Shown: positions 37,293 through 46,737 of the stretch, one piece after another
Position numbering within the stretch: the first letter of the stretch is position 1
How the letters are laid out: every line of letters starts with the position of its first letter
From: Kushneria phosphatilytica
Lineage (GTDB): Bacteria; Pseudomonadota; Gammaproteobacteria; Pseudomonadales; Halomonadaceae
Direction of reading: 5' to 3'
NCBI RefSeq assembly: GCF_008247605.1
Contig: NZ_CP043420.1
Location: forward strand, 3,472,001 to 3,536,000
Length of the DNA stretch: 64,000 bases
Made by a program: the position numbers and the translations under genes
Notes under the pieces: generated by a model
Told to the model about the DNA's origin: nothing
Seen by the model: only the letters and a program-made list of their open reading frames with translations
The model's database searches: none

Positions 37293-37321
37293 ATCCTACG
37301 ATGCACAGGCGTTGGTGTCCA
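37293..37321 (-). promoter_or_regulatory. Sigma-70 promoter of the tRNA-Arg gene
   Basis: On the minus strand TGGACA is followed by exactly 17 bases and then TAGGAT. The -10 box starts 16 bp before the tRNA 5' end, leaving a very short leader as usual for tRNA genes. Confidence 0.75.
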
Positions 37322-37450
37322 CCGGGGAGCGCTTCGGATTTCATTGCACAGCCTCTGGTACGGGCTTGCGACTCCAATGAAGCGAACATTGGACAGGCTA
37401 TACTCCATCGAGCATCGTGATATTGATTCGCCCTGATTCACGGAGTCCTC

Positions 37451-38317
37451 ATGGTCATCAGTTGCGCTGCCCGCCTACCCTGCCAAGACACCATCGAGAC
37501 GGCTCACCAACGCCTGGGCGTTGCCAATCCGCTGGTGCACTGCCTGACCAACCCGGTCACCATCAATTTCGTCGCCAATACCCTGCTGGCGATTGGCGCG
37601 TCGCCGGTCATGGCCGATCATCCTGATGAAGCAGGCGATCTGGCTCGGCAGGCCGATGCCGTGCTGATCAATCTGGGCACGCCGAGTGACAGCCGGCTGG
37701 AAGCGATGCGACGGGCCACGAAGGCAGCCCGCGAGGCCGAACGTCCCTGGGTGCTCGACCCCATCGGCGCCGGTGGCCTGCCACGGCGGCGCGAGCTGGC
37801 GCTGAGCCTGATGCAGCAACACCCCAGCGTGATTCGCGGTAATGCTTCGGAGATTCTGGGCCTGGCGCAACAGCATGGCAGCGGTCATGGCGTCGATAGT
37901 GCCCACACGCCGCGAGAAGCCCACCAGGCCGCTCAGGAGCTGCTTTCCTGGGCCGGCGGCGTGGCGATTTCCGGAGCGAGCGATCAGCTCTTCGGCGTGG
38001 CAGAGCAGAACGGCCGACCGCGACCACTGTGCATGACGCTCGAGGGTGGCAGTCACTGGCAGCCCCGGGTCACCGGCACCGGCTGCGCACTGGGGGCGAT
38101 GATCGCAGCCTACACGGCCGTCTGTACCGATGTGCCCACCGCCATGCTGGCGGCCCATCTGCACGCTGCCGCTGCCGCCGAGCGTGCCGAGGAGCTGGCC
38201 AACGGCCCGGGGAGCTTCGCGGCCGCCTGGCTGGATGCGCTGACGAGCGTCGAGCCGGTTCGGTTGCTGGAAAAGCGAGTAAATACTCACTGGCTGCAGA
38301 GCAGTGGCCGACACTGA
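37451..38317 (+). CDS. thiM: Hydroxyethylthiazole kinase ThiM
   Basis: 288-residue ribokinase-like enzyme that phosphorylates 4-methyl-5-(2-hydroxyethyl)thiazole for thiamine salvage. Conserved segments: PLVHCLTNPVTINFVANTLLAIGASPVMAD, DAVLINLGT, VLDPIGAGGLP, VIRGNASEI and the catalytic GTGCALGA anion hole near the C-terminus. No TPP riboswitch was found in the 168 bp upstream, and no thiD or thiE follows, so salvage genes are not clustered here. Confidence 0.93.
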   Translation: MVISCAARLPCQDTIETAHQRLGVANPLVHCLTNPVTINFVANTLLAIGASPVMADHPDEAGDLARQADAVLINLGTPSDSRLEAMRRATKAAREAERPWVLDPIGAGGLPRRRELALSLMQQHPSVIRGNASEILGLAQQHGSGHGVDSAHTPREAHQAAQELLSWAGGVAISGASDQLFGVAEQNGRPRPLCMTLEGGSHWQPRVTGTGCALGAMIAAYTAVCTDVPTAMLAAHLHAAAAAERAEELANGPGSFAAAWLDALTSVEPVRLLEKRVNTHWLQSSGRH

Positions 38318-38372
38318 ATCCCGGTTCGAATACTCCCTGTTTCATTGAGTCAGAATGACCGTGCACACCCGG

Positions 38373-39407
38373 TCAGACCTGCCCGGGGACTGGCGGGCCC
38401 GTCGTGGCGCGAACGATCAGCTCGGGCGGGATGACCGCCCGGACCGGTGAAAACTCGTGTCCGGCCATGCGCGCCAACAGCAACTCGCTGGCCCGGGCGC
38501 CAATCAGGTCAGTACGTACTCGCACACTGGTCAAGGCCGGCGTCGAGTAGGCTGCCGCGCCCATGTCATCAAAACCGGTCACGGAGATATCCACTCCGGG
38601 AGTCAAACCGTGACGGTAGCAGCCCGCCAGCACGCCGAAGGCAATGATGTCGGAAAAACAGACCATCGCGGTCGGTGGCAGCGACTGCCCCATGAGCTCA
38701 TCAAGCATGCTGTCGCCAAAGGCCAGCGAGGTCGGGCCGTGATGGATACTCGCCTCAGCGGGTGGTAATCCTGCCCGGGTCATCTCTTCGATAAAGGCCG
38801 CTTCACGGTCGCGCGCCGTTGAGGTCTTGCTGCCCCCGCCCAGCCAGACAATGCGCCGATGACCCAGCGCCAGCAGATGCTGAACCAGCAGTTTCATGCC
38901 CAGCACGTCGTCATTGATCACCCGATCGAATTCGGCCTCCTCGACATCCCGGGAGATCAGCACCAGCGGGAAATGGCGCAGGTGATAGGCCTCCGGCCCT
39001 TCGAGATCTTCCCGCGTGGTGCCAGCCACGGGCAGCAGCACCAGCCCGGCAGCGCCATGTTCGACCATCTGACGCGTAAAACGCGTCTGAAGCGCCAGCG
39101 TCTCCTGCGCGTGACCGAACAGCATCATCCGATTCGCTTCACGAAACCGGGTTTCCATATGGCCGAGAAACTCGGTAAAGAACGGATTACCAAGATCGTT
39201 GAGACACACCGCCACGGTCCCGCTATCACCCCGGCGCAATCCGGCGGCATGGCGGTTATAGACATACCCCAGCGCCTGGGCCGCCTGCTGTATTCGATCG
39301 CGAGTGCCCTGCGAAATTCTGGGATCGTCACGCAAGGCCAGCGACACCGCAGAGACGGTGACGCCCACCTGATCGGCAATGGTTCGAAGCGTGGGCCTGC
39401 GCGCCAT
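38373..39407 (-). CDS. LacI-family transcriptional regulator
   Basis: 344 residues. The N-terminal LacI HTH begins directly at the chosen ATG: TLRTIADQVGVTVSAVSLALRDDPRISQGTRDRI. The hinge helix AQALGYVYNRHAAGLRR and a periplasmic-binding-like sensor domain follow. It is divergent from the tct operon, and the intervening region holds an 18-bp perfect palindrome typical of LacI operators. A repressor of the transporter operon, released by its substrate, is the natural reading. Confidence 0.93.
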   Translation of the reverse strand: MARRPTLRTIADQVGVTVSAVSLALRDDPRISQGTRDRIQQAAQALGYVYNRHAAGLRRGDSGTVAVCLNDLGNPFFTEFLGHMETRFREANRMMLFGHAQETLALQTRFTRQMVEHGAAGLVLLPVAGTTREDLEGPEAYHLRHFPLVLISRDVEEAEFDRVINDDVLGMKLLVQHLLALGHRRIVWLGGGSKTSTARDREAAFIEEMTRAGLPPAEASIHHGPTSLAFGDSMLDELMGQSLPPTAMVCFSDIIAFGVLAGCYRHGLTPGVDISVTGFDDMGAAAYSTPALTSVRVRTDLIGARASELLLARMAGHEFSPVRAVIPPELIVRATTGPPVPGQV

Positions 39408-39542
39408 GTCATTTATCCCTGCATCATCGGTGACAACGATCCTGCCAGTCCGGCAGACCGGCGTCACTTGAGTCTTTCGGTCAGTCGGCTGCGCTATCGG
39501 CGAAAGGGCATACACCCTTTGTCCGACGACCAAGGTGTTATT

Positions 39543-39560
39543 GGTTCAATCGATTGAACC
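39543..39560. promoter_or_regulatory. LacI-type operator
   Basis: GGTTCAATCGATTGAACC is a perfect 18-bp palindrome with a central CG, the usual LacI/GalR operator architecture. It lies between the divergent LacI gene (start 39407) and the tctC-like gene (start 39644), 83 bp before the latter. Confidence 0.75.
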
Positions 39561-39643
39561 CTGATAAAACCACCGAAGAGCCCCGGGCGACAACCGGTGT
39601 GCATCGCCCGAGTCCGTTGTCCTGCAATCGTGGGGGAAAAAGG

Positions 39644-40639
39644 ATGCAACGACAGATAACTGCCCGGCTGACCGGCGCGGTCATGCTGTTGACCGCCCTG
39701 ATGTCCGGGCCGGCCGCGGCAGCCTCGGAGCAGCAATGCAACTGGCAGCCCGAGCGCGCCGTTACCGTCATCGTGCCCTGGAGCACCGGTGGCGGCACCG
39801 ATGCCAATACCCGTCAACTGGCGACCCTGCTGGAAAAGGCAATGGGTGTTCCCTTCAACGTCGTCAATCGCACCGGGGGCAATGGCGTGGTGGGTCACAC
39901 CATGCTGGCCCGCAGCCGACCGGATGGCTATACCATCGGCGCCGCTACGGTCGAGATCGATACCATGCACTGGATTGGTCTGACCGATCTGACCTATCGC
40001 GACATCACCCCCATCGCGCTGTTCGATCGCCCTACCGCCAGCGTGCTGGTGAACAAGGATTCGCCCTACCAGTCGCTGAATGATCTGCTACAGGAGGCGC
40101 GCGAGCATCCCGGCAAGCTGACGGCCTCGGGGACGGCGCAGGGCGGTATCTGGCATCTGGCCCTGGCTGGCATGCTCAAGGCCGAAGGCATGGCCCCTGA
40201 CGCCATTCGCTGGATTCCCAGCCAGGGCGCCGGGCCGGCACTCAAGGAGCTCATGGCGGGAGGTGTCGATGTGGCGACACCGGCGCTGTCGGAGGCCAAA
40301 TCCCAGATCGATCAGGGAGAGGTTCGAGCGCTGGCCTACATGAGCGACACCCCAATGAAGGCGCTCCCGGAGGTGCCCCTGACCGCCAAAGAGCTCAAAA
40401 GCGGCTGGACCATGAGCTCCTTTGTGACCCTGAGTGGCCCGAAAGGCTTGCCGGACAACATTGCCTGCAGCTATGAAAAGGCTGTCAGACAGGCCGTCAA
40501 CAGTGATGCCTGGGCCAGATTCAGAAAGAGCCGGGGCACCTCGGTGGTGTTCGAGGACCGTCAGCAGACCGAGCAGACCCTGGCCAGTACCGACCGGAAG
40601 CTGGGGGATGTCATCCAATCGGTCGGGCTGGCGAAGTAA
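39644..40639 (+). CDS. Tripartite tricarboxylate transporter substrate-binding protein (TctC/Bug)
   Basis: 331-residue periplasmic receptor. The signal peptide MQRQITARLTGAVMLLTALMSGPAAAA precedes the mature start. The conserved Bug-fold motifs PWSTGGGTDANTRQL and VVNRTGGNGVVGH bind carboxylates of the substrate. ATG 39644 is preceded by GGGGG. It is first in the operon tctC-tctB-tctA-aldolase. The ligand is an organic acid of unknown identity. Confidence 0.92.
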   Translation: MQRQITARLTGAVMLLTALMSGPAAAASEQQCNWQPERAVTVIVPWSTGGGTDANTRQLATLLEKAMGVPFNVVNRTGGNGVVGHTMLARSRPDGYTIGAATVEIDTMHWIGLTDLTYRDITPIALFDRPTASVLVNKDSPYQSLNDLLQEAREHPGKLTASGTAQGGIWHLALAGMLKAEGMAPDAIRWIPSQGAGPALKELMAGGVDVATPALSEAKSQIDQGEVRALAYMSDTPMKALPEVPLTAKELKSGWTMSSFVTLSGPKGLPDNIACSYEKAVRQAVNSDAWARFRKSRGTSVVFEDRQQTEQTLASTDRKLGDVIQSVGLAK

Positions 40640-40678
40640 TGCCGATCCTGCCCATCGTCCTGGGGGAGGAGACGTGTC

Positions 40679-41164
40679 ATGCGCATCGATGATCGCCTGT
40701 CCGGCACCATGCTGATTCTGCTGGGCGCCCTGATATTCTGGCGCGCTTCGACGTTTCCTGCCCTGGCGGGGCTGGCCTACGGTTCGGGCCTTTTTCCCTC
40801 GATTGCGGCCGTGGGCCTGATGATCAGCGGGGCCGCCATCGCGCTGACAGCCCAGCTGCGCCAGCGTGCTCTGGCCGGCGTCGGCGCTTCATCAGAGGGC
40901 AGCACGACACGCGGCACCTGGCGTCACAGCGCCAGGGTCGTGGCCCTGCTGGCAGTCGTGCTCGGTTATGGCCTGCTGCTCGATCCGCTCGGGTTTCATC
41001 TCACCTCGATGCTGGCAGTCGCGGCAACAGCCATGATCTTCGGTCTCTCCGTGTTGCGCTCACTGATGCTCGCCATTCCTCTGGTGATCGCGGTGCATCT
41101 GCTGTTCTATTCGCTGATGCATGTGCCCCTGCCCTGGGGCGTGCTGACCCCGATCGCCTGGTGA
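40679..41164 (+). CDS. Tripartite tricarboxylate transporter small membrane subunit TctB
   Basis: 161-residue protein with four predicted helices, the standard TctB layout: MRIDDRLSGTMLILLGALIFWRASTFPALAGLAYGSGLFP, then a hydrophilic loop, then helices ending MHVPLPWGVLTPIAW. The family partner TctA follows 9 bp downstream. GGAGGAG lies upstream of the start. Confidence 0.9.
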   Translation: MRIDDRLSGTMLILLGALIFWRASTFPALAGLAYGSGLFPSIAAVGLMISGAAIALTAQLRQRALAGVGASSEGSTTRGTWRHSARVVALLAVVLGYGLLLDPLGFHLTSMLAVAATAMIFGLSVLRSLMLAIPLVIAVHLLFYSLMHVPLPWGVLTPIAW

Positions 41165-41173
41165 GGGACGATT

Positions 41174-42688
41174 ATGGGCGACGTACTTGCCAACCTCTTC
41201 AACCCGCTCAGCCTGGCCGTGATTGCCGGCTGTACCCTCTATGGCACTTTCGTCGGCGCCATGCCGGGGCTGACCGCCACCATGGCCGTGGCGCTGCTGG
41301 TGCCCTTCACCTACTTCATGAACCCGTTGCTGGCGATCAGCGCCATCGTCGCCACCACTTCAACGGCCATCTTTGCCGGTGACATCCCCGGGGCCCTGAT
41401 GCGGATTCCGGGCACACCGGCCTCGGCGGCCTATGTCGAGGATGCCTACAGACTGTCCAGCAGTGGTCGGGCCCGCTCGACGCTCATGGTATCGCTGTTC
41501 TCGGCGAGCATCGGCGGGCTGGTCGGCGTGACGCTACTGGCCATTATCGCCCCGCAGCTGGCGCGCATCGCGATTCGCTTCTCCAGCTTCGAAACCTTCT
41601 GGCTTGCCAGCCTGGGGCTGACCTGTGCCGTGCTGACCAGTAACGGCAGTGTGCCCAAAAGTTTCGCCAGCCTGTTTCTCGGCCTGTTCATCGCCTCGAT
41701 CGGCATCGATGTCGCGGTCGGCCATCCGCGTTTCACCTTCGGCAACTATGAACTGCTCAATGGGGTGAGTTTCATTCCTGCCATCATCGGTCTGTTCGCA
41801 CTCAGTGAGATTCTGCGTGGCGCGCATGCCGGCGGACGTGCCGAACAGGTAGTACAGGCCGGCGAGCCGCTGGCCGATGCCCTGCGCGCGGCAGGACACA
41901 CCCTGCGCCGATTCAGGCGCAACATGGTCCGCTCCAGTGTGCTGGGAACCCTGATCGGCGCTCTGCCCGGGGCCGGCGCCGATATCGCGGCGTGGATCTG
42001 CTATGCCCTCTCAAAGCGGTTCTCACGTCAGCCCGAGCGCTATGGCCAGGGTTATATCGAAGGCATCGTGGATGGCGGCTCGGCCAACAATGCCGCCATA
42101 GGCGGCGCCTGGACGCCAGCACTGGTATTCGGCATCCCCGGCGACAGCGTGACCGCCGTTGCCATCGGCGTACTGCTGCTCAACGGTCTGTCACCCGGGC
42201 CGCATATCTTTACCGATTCACCGGAGCTGGTGCATACCCTGTACGGCGCCTTCGCGCTGACCAATCTCATCATGATCCCGGCCGGGTTGCTGGTCATCAT
42301 GGCGGCCAGCCATGTGCTGCGCATTCCACGGCCGGTGCTGATGCCGATCGTGTTGCTGTTCTCGCTCGTCGGGGCCTATGCCATCACCGGCTCGAGCATG
42401 GCCATCTGGACGGTGCTGGCGCTGGGGGTGCTGGGCTACTGGATGGAGGCCAATGATTTTCCGCTGGCCCCGGCCATTCTGGGCCTGGTACTCGGCCGTA
42501 TTGTCGAGGACAACTTCATGACGTCAATGATGAAGGCCCAGGGCGACCTGCTGGCCTTTTTCAGCCGTCCCTGGGCCGCCGCACTGGGCACCCTGACCCT
42601 GATGATCTGGGCGCTGTTGCTGATCCGCGCCGTGCGCGAGAGCCGGCGCCACCGCTCCCCTTCATCCACCTCCGATACGGGCACCTGA
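41174..42688 (+). CDS. Tripartite tricarboxylate transporter large membrane subunit TctA
   Basis: 504-residue permease with about 12 helices. Signature motifs: GTFVGAMPGLTATMAVALLVPFTY, GDIPGALMRIPGTPASAAYVEDAY, ALPGAGADIAAWICYALSKRFS and VDGGSANNAAIGGAWTPALVFGIPGDSVTAV. The AANN/GIPG repeats are diagnostic for TctA. With TctB and TctC it makes a secondary, probably Na+-driven carboxylate importer. Confidence 0.94.
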   Translation: MGDVLANLFNPLSLAVIAGCTLYGTFVGAMPGLTATMAVALLVPFTYFMNPLLAISAIVATTSTAIFAGDIPGALMRIPGTPASAAYVEDAYRLSSSGRARSTLMVSLFSASIGGLVGVTLLAIIAPQLARIAIRFSSFETFWLASLGLTCAVLTSNGSVPKSFASLFLGLFIASIGIDVAVGHPRFTFGNYELLNGVSFIPAIIGLFALSEILRGAHAGGRAEQVVQAGEPLADALRAAGHTLRRFRRNMVRSSVLGTLIGALPGAGADIAAWICYALSKRFSRQPERYGQGYIEGIVDGGSANNAAIGGAWTPALVFGIPGDSVTAVAIGVLLLNGLSPGPHIFTDSPELVHTLYGAFALTNLIMIPAGLLVIMAASHVLRIPRPVLMPIVLLFSLVGAYAITGSSMAIWTVLALGVLGYWMEANDFPLAPAILGLVLGRIVEDNFMTSMMKAQGDLLAFFSRPWAAALGTLTLMIWALLLIRAVRESRRHRSPSSTSDTGT

Positions 42689-42690
42689 TC

Positions 42691-43479
42691 ATGAGCCGAT
42701 ACAACCAAACCCGGGCTGCGCTCGAGCAGCACCGCACCGTCAGCACCCTGTGGCTGGAGAGTGCCAGCCCGGAACTGGCCGAACTGGCGGTTTACGCCGG
42801 CTGGAAAACCCTGCTGGTGGACAATGAACACGGCGTGTCGGGGCTTGAGCACACCGCCCATCTATTGCGCGCCATCGAAGCGGCCGGTGGCGAGATGGTG
42901 CTGCGCATTCCCGCCTTCGATCCCCTCTATCTGAAGAAGATTCTCGATATGGGCGTGCGTTCGATCATGGTGCCGATGATCAACTCCGCTGAAGAGGGCC
43001 GCGCGCTGGTGGCCGCCTGTCGCTATCCGCCGCAGGGAGAGCGGGGTTATGCCGCCCCGATCGTTCGCGCCTCACGCTATGGCGCGATCAGCGACTACGC
43101 CCGGCATGCCAACGAGGATCTACTGCTGATTGTCCAGATCGAACATGTCGATGCCGTCGAAGAGGTTGAAGCCATTGCGGCGGTGGAGGGCATCGATATG
43201 CTGTTCATCGGCCCCAACGACCTGGCGGGCTCGATGGGACGGCTGGAACAGCTCGAAGATCCGGACGTGCGCGCCCTTATCGGCGATCTTGAACGACGCA
43301 TCACGGCAAGTGGCCGCTGGATGGGCACCATTACCGGTCCGGGACGGGATGTCGCGACGCTTTCCAGGACCGGTTATCGCTTTGTCGCCGGTCCCAACGA
43401 TGTGGCGATTTTTGCCACGGCCCTGCGCGAAGAAGCCGAGCGCTGGCGCGCGCTGTCCGCAGATTTCGAGCCCACCTGA
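42691..43479 (+). CDS. HpcH/HpaI-type aldolase
   Basis: 262-residue class II pyruvate aldolase of the HpaI/GarL family, splitting 2-oxo-4-hydroxy acids to pyruvate plus an aldehyde. Key positions: DNEHGVSG (catalytic His), LRIPAFDPLYLKKILDMGVRSIMVPMINS (substrate Arg), VQIEHVDAVEEVEAI (metal Glu) and MLFIGPNDLAGSMG (metal Asp). It starts 2 bp after the TctA stop. Being the last gene of the transporter operon, it implies that the imported acid becomes an aldol substrate, such as a sugar diacid breakdown product; this is inference. Confidence 0.88.
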   Translation: MSRYNQTRAALEQHRTVSTLWLESASPELAELAVYAGWKTLLVDNEHGVSGLEHTAHLLRAIEAAGGEMVLRIPAFDPLYLKKILDMGVRSIMVPMINSAEEGRALVAACRYPPQGERGYAAPIVRASRYGAISDYARHANEDLLLIVQIEHVDAVEEVEAIAAVEGIDMLFIGPNDLAGSMGRLEQLEDPDVRALIGDLERRITASGRWMGTITGPGRDVATLSRTGYRFVAGPNDVAIFATALREEAERWRALSADFEPT

Positions 43480-43492
43480 GCGGCCGTACCCG

Positions 43493-45544
43493 TTACCCCA
43501 GCAGTGATCTGAGCCCGGCCAGTGCCTCCTTGCCGCGTTCATGCTTCTGCTCGGGGTTCTCCTTGTCCGGTCGGCCGAACCACTGCAGGTCCTCCTCCGG
43601 CAGCTCGTCGAGAAAGCGGCTCGGCGTGCAGTCCATCATCTCGCCGTAGACCTTGCGCTGTTTGGTCAGCGTCAGGGTCAGGCTCTGGCGCGCACGGGTA
43701 ATGCCGACATAGGCCAGCCGGCGCTCCTCCTCGATGGTGTTGGCCTCGATCGAGTTGCGATGCGGCAGCAGCTCCTCTTCCAGCCCCATGACGTAGACAT
43801 GCGGGAACTCGAGCCCCTTGGAGGCGTGCAGGGTCAACAGCTGTACCTTGTCAGTGTCGTCCTCCTGGGCCTGCTGATCGAGGATGTCACGCAGTACCAG
43901 CCGGGAGATCGCGGCCTCGACATCATCGGTCTCTTCGCTGGCCTCGTCGCCCTCTTCGGTGCCGCGATGCATCGACTGCTCGAGCTGATCGACCAGCGTC
44001 CAGACGTTGGCCATGCGTTTCTCGGCGATCGCCGGGGCGCTGGCGTTCTGTACCAGCCACGCCTCGTAATCCATCTCCTGGAACATCTGACGAATGGCCG
44101 CGATAGCGTCGCCCTGATCCATGCGCTTGCGGATCGCTTCGAGGAAGTGGTTGAAGCGCCCGAGCCGCTCGACCGCCTTTTCACCGAGCACATGACTCAG
44201 GCCCAGTTCGCTACAGGCGGCAAACAGACTCACCCGGCGCTCGCTGGCGTAATTGGCGAGCTTCTCCAGCGTCGTGGGCCCGATCTCGCGACGCGGCACA
44301 TTGACGATGCGCAGAAAGGCGTTGTCGTCGGCCGGATTGATCAGCAGGCGCAGGTAGGCCATGGCGTCCTTGATCTCGTTTCTGGAGAAGAACGAGGTGC
44401 CGCCGGAGAGCTTGTAGGGGATCTGGTAGTGCTGCAGCTTGAGTTCCAGCAGCCGCGCCTGAAAATTGCCGCGATAGAGCACGGCGAAATCCTTCCATTT
44501 GGCCGACTGCTTGATGCGTGCGGTGAGAATCTCGGTCGCCACCCGCTCGGCCTCGGCCTCCTCGTTGCGGGTCATGATGATGCGAATCGACTCGCCGAGC
44601 CCCTTGTCCGACCAGAGTGTCTTTTCGTAGACGTGCGGATTGTTGGCAATCAGGGTATTGGCGGCGCGCAGGATCACCGCGGTGGAGCGGTAATTCTGCT
44701 CGAGCTTGATAACGTTAAGGCTGGGGAAATCCTCACCCAGCTGCACCAGATTTTCCGGGCGCGCCCCACGCCAGGCATAGATCGACTGATCGTCATCGCC
44801 GACCACGGTGAAGGTCGAGCGCTCCGCCATCAGCATGCGCACCAGCTGATACTGGCTGGAGTTGGTGTCCTGGTACTCGTCGACCAGCATGTAGTGAATC
44901 CGCCGGCGCCACTTCGCCAGCACCTCCGGATGGCGCTCGAACATGGTCGCCGGCAGCATGATCAGGTCATCGAAATCGACCGCGTTGTAGGCACGCAGGT
45001 GGCGAGTGTAGTGCTCGTAGACCCGCGCACAGAACGCCTCATCCTCGGTTTCGGCATGTGAGAGCGCCGGCCCGGGCAGAATCAGGTCATTCTTCCAGCT
45101 GGAAATCTGCCCCTGCACGCGGTTGATCTGATCGGCATCGACCTGGGCATCCTTCTGCATCAGCTCGCGCAGCAGCACCCGGGCATCCTCGGGATCGAAC
45201 AGTGAGAAGCCCGAGCGCAGCCCCAGCGTTTTCAGCTCGGATTTGATGATATTGAGCCCAAGGGTGTGAAAGGTCGACACCGTCAGGCCGTGGCCGCTCT
45301 TGCCAGGCAGCATCGAACTCACCCGCTCCTTCATCTCGCGGGCGGCCTTGTTGGTGAAGGTCACCGCGGCAATGCGCCGAGCGCTCATGCCGCACTCCTG
45401 GATCAGATAGGCGATCTTGGTGGTGATCACGCTGGTCTTGCCGGAGCCGGCACCGGCGAGTACCAGGCAGGGGCCATCGATGTATTTCACCGCCTCGCGC
45501 TGGCGCGGATTGAGACCGGCAATGCGTTCGCGAATATCGGACAT
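43493..45544 (-). CDS. rep: ATP-dependent DNA helicase Rep
   Basis: Superfamily 1A 3'-5' helicase of 683 residues that helps replication forks past obstacles. Motifs: Q motif LNPRQREAV, Walker A GAGSGKT, motif Ia TFTNKAAREM, motif II VDEYQDTN, motif III GDDDQSIYAWRGA, motif IV QNYRST, motif V LTLHASKGLEF and motif VI RRLAYVGITRA. The length and DAxSYLR-like AMAYLRLLINPADDNAFLRIVN region fit Rep rather than UvrD (about 720). Confidence 0.95.
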   Translation of the reverse strand: MSDIRERIAGLNPRQREAVKYIDGPCLVLAGAGSGKTSVITTKIAYLIQECGMSARRIAAVTFTNKAAREMKERVSSMLPGKSGHGLTVSTFHTLGLNIIKSELKTLGLRSGFSLFDPEDARVLLRELMQKDAQVDADQINRVQGQISSWKNDLILPGPALSHAETEDEAFCARVYEHYTRHLRAYNAVDFDDLIMLPATMFERHPEVLAKWRRRIHYMLVDEYQDTNSSQYQLVRMLMAERSTFTVVGDDDQSIYAWRGARPENLVQLGEDFPSLNVIKLEQNYRSTAVILRAANTLIANNPHVYEKTLWSDKGLGESIRIIMTRNEEAEAERVATEILTARIKQSAKWKDFAVLYRGNFQARLLELKLQHYQIPYKLSGGTSFFSRNEIKDAMAYLRLLINPADDNAFLRIVNVPRREIGPTTLEKLANYASERRVSLFAACSELGLSHVLGEKAVERLGRFNHFLEAIRKRMDQGDAIAAIRQMFQEMDYEAWLVQNASAPAIAEKRMANVWTLVDQLEQSMHRGTEEGDEASEETDDVEAAISRLVLRDILDQQAQEDDTDKVQLLTLHASKGLEFPHVYVMGLEEELLPHRNSIEANTIEEERRLAYVGITRARQSLTLTLTKQRKVYGEMMDCTPSRFLDELPEEDLQWFGRPDKENPEQKHERGKEALAGLRSLLG

Positions 45545-45726
45545 GGAAAAACAACCGGAGTGGACAGGGCCAGGGGTTCAGCCAGAGCGCATGATACACC
45601 CTGAAGCCGGCGTTGCGGATGGCAATCCGAGCGACCCGGTCACGTGATTTTCTTCATGCGGCACGATACGCTGACTGAATACCGCTCATGCGGCCAACAA
45701 TAAATAACAGCACAAGAGACCCACGC

Positions 45727-46188
45727 ATGGAGATTCGTCGCGACGACCTGACCGGTGCCGATATCGCCGCGCTGCTGCAGGATCATCTGGCCGCAATGGC
45801 CAGACACTCACCCCCCGAAAGCCGCCACGCGCTTGATCTCGAGGGGCTGCGCCAACCCGGCATCACCTTCTGGTGTGCCTGGGAGGGGGATGAGCTGCTC
45901 GGCTGTGGCGCACTGAAGGCGCTTGATGCCCACCACGGCGAGCTCAAATCGATGAAGACCGCGACCCGCCATCTGCGCCGCGGCGTGGCGGCACGGCTGC
46001 TTACACACATCATCGAAGAAGCCGAACAGCAGGGCTATCAGCGGCTCAGTCTGGAAACCGGCGCCCAGCCACCGTTTGCGCCAGCGCGTGCGCTCTATGA
46101 ACGATTCGGCTTTGATTACTGTGCCCCGTTTGGCAACTACCGCGAGGACCCCAACAGCGTCTTCATGACCCGCACGCTCCGGGTGTGA
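45727..46188 (+). CDS. GNAT-family N-acetyltransferase
   Basis: 153 residues with the GNAT fold. Acetyl-CoA loop is ATRHLRRGVAARLLTHIIEEAEQQGYQRLSLETG; the end reads ARALYERFGFDYCAPFGNYREDPNSVFM. That C-terminal FGxYxxDPxSxFM pattern is typical of a YedL-like acetyltransferase group. ATG 45727 begins the domain properly; the ORF from 45688 is an extension. The substrate is unknown. Confidence 0.9.
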   Translation: MEIRRDDLTGADIAALLQDHLAAMARHSPPESRHALDLEGLRQPGITFWCAWEGDELLGCGALKALDAHHGELKSMKTATRHLRRGVAARLLTHIIEEAEQQGYQRLSLETGAQPPFAPARALYERFGFDYCAPFGNYREDPNSVFMTRTLRV

Positions 46189-46192
46189 CCCA

Positions 46193-46663
46193 TCAAAGGG
46201 GGGCAGCACCGGCAAAACCGAGCTGACGCCAGGCCTCGAAAGCCACCACAGCGCAGGCGTTGGAGAGATTGAGGCTGCGATTGTCCGGGCACATGGGAAT
46301 GCGCAGACACTGTTCACGGGGTCGAGCATCCAGCAGCGTTTGCGGCAGGCCGCGGCTCTCGGGGCCGAACACCAGTGCATCCCCGGGTTGGTAGCTCACC
46401 TCATGATGGTGCCGCCGCCCGCGGGTGGAAATCAGCCACAGCCGCGGCGGCGCCACGGCCGTCAGGAAGGCATCGAAATCGACATGACGCTGCACCCGTG
46501 CCCACTCATGGTAATCAAGTCCGGCACGTTTAAGGCGCGTATCATCAAGCTCAAAACCCAGCGGTTCGATCAGATGCAGACGAAAGCCGGTATTGGCAGC
46601 CAACCGGATGATATTGCCGGTATTGGGCGGAATTTCAGGCTGATAGAGCACAATTTCGAGCAT
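46193..46663 (-). CDS. trmL: tRNA (cytidine(34)-2'-O)-methyltransferase TrmL
   Basis: 156-residue SPOUT methyltransferase that modifies position 34 of leucine tRNAs. The trefoil-knot SAM site is visible as FGPESRGLP and [31 protein letters not shown]. The N-terminus [36 protein letters not shown] is the family hallmark. ATG 46663 is preferred over an upstream TTG start at 46684. It converges with the GNAT gene with 4 bp between stops. Confidence 0.94.
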   Translation of the reverse strand: MLEIVLYQPEIPPNTGNIIRLAANTGFRLHLIEPLGFELDDTRLKRAGLDYHEWARVQRHVDFDAFLTAVAPPRLWLISTRGRRHHHEVSYQPGDALVFGPESRGLPQTLLDARPREQCLRIPMCPDNRSLNLSNACAVVAFEAWRQLGFAGAAPL

Positions 46664-46689
46664 GGCGCAGTTCCGGGTGTACAACGATA

Positions 46690-46715
46690 ACGGGCCCGGC
46701 AGTAGCCGGGCCCGT
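46690..46715. terminator. GC hairpin after the YfaZ-like gene
   Basis: The arms ACGGGCCCGG and CCGGGCCCGT enclose a 6-base loop. It lies 23 bp past the YfaZ stop on the minus strand and 27 bp before the trmL start. The following bases are not a clear U-run, so termination strength is uncertain. Confidence 0.5.
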
Positions 46716-46737
46716 TGGCGGTAGCTTCAGGCAGAAC

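Noticed and set aside
37283..37450. TPP riboswitch before thiM
   Set aside because: I looked for the CUGAGA and ACCUGA core elements and found none.
43541..45061. 506-codon ORF antisense to rep
   Set aside because: Shadow of the helicase; the helicase motifs are on the opposite strand.
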